From an uncultured Phascolarctobacterium sp. (lineage in GTDB: Bacteria; Bacillota; Negativicutes; Acidaminococcales; Acidaminococcaceae): a stretch of DNA of 7,170 nt. Within the stretch, counting starts at the first letter, position 1, and every line of letters starts with the position of its first letter. Both the position numbers and the translations under genes were made by a program. Below the pieces are notes generated by a model. It did no database searches and was not told where the DNA came from. It saw only the letters and a program-made list of their open reading frames with translations. This document shows, in pieces, positions 5,966 to 7,170 of the stretch. Location of the stretch: NCBI GenBank assembly GCA_900757795.1, contig CAAEPE010000027.1:1-7170 (forward strand), given 5' to 3'.

Positions 5966-6914
5966 TCCTCTGTTAGTGATTGAAAATTTAACGAAATATT
6001 TTAACACGGCGGCAGGACAGCTGCACGCAGTTGACGGCGTAAGTTTTGTTTTGGAAGAAGGCAAAACTCTGGGTATCGTTGGCGAATCCGGCTGCGGTAA
6101 ATCTACTACCGGACGCTGCATTCTGAAACTGATTGAGCCTACCAGCGGCAAAATTATTTTTCAAGGACAGGATATCACCAAGCTGAGCCGCCGCGAAATG
6201 CGTCCGCTGCGGCAAAAAATGCAGATGGTTTTCCAAGACCCGTTTTCTTCTTTAGACCCGCGCGAAACTGTTATGCAGCTTATCAGCGAACCGATTATTG
6301 AGCATAAATTGCTGAAAGGCAAAGAGGCGATTGAGGAGCGTACCTTAGAGTTGATGCGTACAGTTGGCTTGGCTGAGCGTTATGCCAATGTTTATCCGCA
6401 TGAGCTGGACGGCGGCCGTCGTCAGCGTATTGGTATTGCCCGCGCTTTGGCGATGAATCCTAAATTGATTGTCTGCGACGAACCTGTTTCTGCGTTGGAC
6501 GTTTCTATTCAGGCGCAGATTTTGAATTTGCTGAAGCAGCTGCAAAAGGATTTGGGACTAACCTATATTTTTATTACGCACGATTTATCAGTAGTAAAAT
6601 ATTTTTCCGACGACATTGCCGTCATGTATATGGGTACCATGGTAGAAAAAGCTCCGGCAAATCTGCTGTTTAAAAATCCGCTGCATCCTTATACTAAGGC
6701 GCTGCTGTCGGCCATTCCGTTGCCAATCGTGGGCAAGGATAAGCCTAAACGTCAAATTATTAAGGGCGAAATTACTGCGCCCATCAATCTGCCGGATGCA
6801 TGCCGCTTTATGAAGCGCTGCGATTGTTCGGTGGAGGGAGTGTGCGACAAGGGTAATCCCGTACTGCGCGAGATTGAGCCTAATCATTTTGTAGCCTGCT
6901 CCTGCGTAAAATAA
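5955..6914 (+). CDS. ABC importer ATPase, DppF/OppF-like
   Basis: This 319-residue partner ATPase forms a heterodimer with the DppD-like protein. Motifs: Walker A GESGCGKST (43-51), Q-loop FQDPFSSLDPR (93-103), Walker B LIVCDEP (171-177, catalytic Glu176) and the switch His209 (FITHD). The signature is LDGGRRQRIGIARAL (151-165), differing from the consensus LSGGQ at two positions. I recall the same variant in other Firmicutes DppF-like proteins, so it is probably functional. The C-terminal extension (HPYTKALLSAIP onward) has cysteines at 283, 289, 291, 297, 315 and 317. Four of them (283, 289, 297, 315) match the spacing in the DppD-like partner. The start is well fixed: a perfect AAGGAGG (5941-5947) lies 7 nt before the ATG, inside the end of the upstream gene. 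The 11-nt overlap suggests coupled translation. This is the last gene of the operon. Confidence 0.94.
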   Translation: MSNNPLLVIENLTKYFNTAAGQLHAVDGVSFVLEEGKTLGIVGESGCGKSTTGRCILKLIEPTSGKIIFQGQDITKLSRREMRPLRQKMQMVFQDPFSSLDPRETVMQLISEPIIEHKLLKGKEAIEERTLELMRTVGLAERYANVYPHELDGGRRQRIGIARALAMNPKLIVCDEPVSALDVSIQAQILNLLKQLQKDLGLTYIFITHDLSVVKYFSDDIAVMYMGTMVEKAPANLLFKNPLHPYTKALLSAIPLPIVGKDKPKRQIIKGEITAPINLPDACRFMKRCDCSVEGVCDKGNPVLREIEPNHFVACSCVK

Positions 6915-6928
6915 AATTTTTGCAGTCG

Positions 6929-6968
6929 AGACCGATGAGTTCCCACAGGAATTTGTCGGTCTTTTGTT
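6929..6968 (+). terminator. Terminator of the ABC importer operon
   Basis: A 15-bp stem (6929-6943 with 6948-6962) closes a CACA loop and includes three G-U pairs. Its base is AGACCGA/TCGGTCT, and it runs into TTTTGTT. It begins 14 nt after the TAA of the last ATPase gene. It therefore separates this operon from the next gene, which has its own promoter-like elements. Confidence 0.8.
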
Positions 6969-6999
6969 ACATTTGCGTATGTTACTTCGCTGTGGGATG

Positions 7000-7008
7000 T
7001 GGTATAAT
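7000..7008 (+). promoter_or_regulatory. Extended -10 promoter element (first of two)
   Basis: TGGTATAAT is a perfect -10 box (TATAAT, 7003-7008) with the extended TGn motif. The -35 region at the right distance (TGTTAC, 6980-6985) is poor, which is common for extended -10 promoters. A transcript would begin near 7015 and carry a leader of about 115 nt before the gene at 7130. Confidence 0.55.
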
Positions 7009-7014
7009 GTGAAT

Positions 7015-7056
7015 GCTTAGCAATTGCGGAGCCGCAGGCGAACGCAGAGCTTAGCA
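7015..7056 (+). repeat. Direct repeat GCTTAGCA in the leader of the last gene
   Basis: GCTTAGCA occurs at 7015-7022 and again at 7049-7056, 34 nt apart. Between the copies lies a GC-rich patch with the local palindrome TGCGG/CCGCA (7025-7036), unlike the AT-rich surroundings. The second copy supplies the -35-like TTAGCA of the downstream promoter candidate. The repeat could be a regulator site or chance. Confidence 0.35.
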
Positions 7057-7080
7057 GAACATATACCCTTACGGTATAAT
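7051..7080 (+). promoter_or_regulatory. Second promoter candidate for the last gene
   Basis: TTAGCA (7051-7056) and TATAAT (7075-7080) are separated by 18 bp. The -35 matches TTGACA at 4 of 6 positions and the -10 is perfect. The start would be near 7087, giving a leader of about 43 nt. Both -10 boxes in this region are preceded by GG (GGTATAAT). Confidence 0.5.
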
Positions 7081-7129
7081 ATTCTATATGATTATAAAGA
7101 AACTTGAGCATAGAAAGGATTTGATTGCT

Positions 7130-7170
7130 GTGACTACTGTGAAAGAATTACAAAAAAAGCTCACGTGGGA
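7130..7170 (+). CDS. N-terminal start of an unidentified gene (partial)
   Basis: GTG at 7130 follows AAAGGA (7114-7119) by 10 nt and opens the frame MTTVKELQKKLTW to the window edge. An in-frame TTG at 7121 is too close to the ribosome binding site. The opening resembles the short N-terminal helix of HPr kinase/phosphorylase or DRTGG-domain proteins (VKEL..KL). Thirteen residues are not enough to assign it, so I give no symbol. Confidence 0.5.
   Translation, partial: MTTVKELQKKLTW

Noticed and set aside
1..7170. CRISPR array, tRNA, rRNA, riboswitch or defence system
   Set aside because: No regular repeat-spacer pattern, no tRNA-like cloverleaf and no recognisable aptamer or defence gene was seen when reading both strands.

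Overview
The window looks like a chromosomal segment of a low-to-moderate-GC Gram-positive-lineage anaerobe (Bacillota, perhaps Negativicutes or Clostridia). The clues are strong AAGGAGG-type ribosome binding sites, a lipoprotein-anchored binding protein, an ISLre2-family transposase remnant and AT-rich spacers. The taxon is an inference from style; no marker gene is present.

Layout. Positions 1-50 hold the last codons of an unidentified gene, closed by a strong intrinsic terminator (62-98). An AT-rich gene-free stretch follows (99-270). Positions 271-1377 are a decayed ISLre2-like insertion sequence. Its two ends are recognisable as imperfect inverted repeats, its transposase reading frame is broken by stops, a frameshift and at least one large internal deletion, and a hairpin at 307-370 would bury the transposase ribosome binding site. 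Just outside the right end lies a good sigma-70-type promoter (1399-1427).

Positions 1469-6914 are a complete five-gene operon for an ABC importer of the peptide/nickel family. It encodes a family 5 solute-binding lipoprotein, two inner-membrane permeases (DppB- and DppC-like) and two ATPases (DppD- and DppF-like). The binding protein captures the solute outside the membrane, the two permeases form the channel, and the two different ATPases drive it as a heterodimer. An intercistronic hairpin (3067-3099) after the binding-protein gene probably makes that protein more abundant than the membrane parts. The other genes are tightly packed (gaps of 5 and 13 nt, then an 11-nt overlap). The operon ends at a terminator (6929-6968). 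The substrate (di/oligopeptide or nickel-type) cannot be decided from sequence alone.

Positions 6969-7129 form a leader with two promoter-like elements and a duplicated 8-mer. It leads into the first 13 codons of another gene (7130 onward) that runs off the window.

I see no clearly undescribed system. The most interesting points are the self-sequestering leader of the transposon remnant, the extended similarity between its two ends, the four-cysteine tails on both ATPases, and the repeated elements in the 3' leader.
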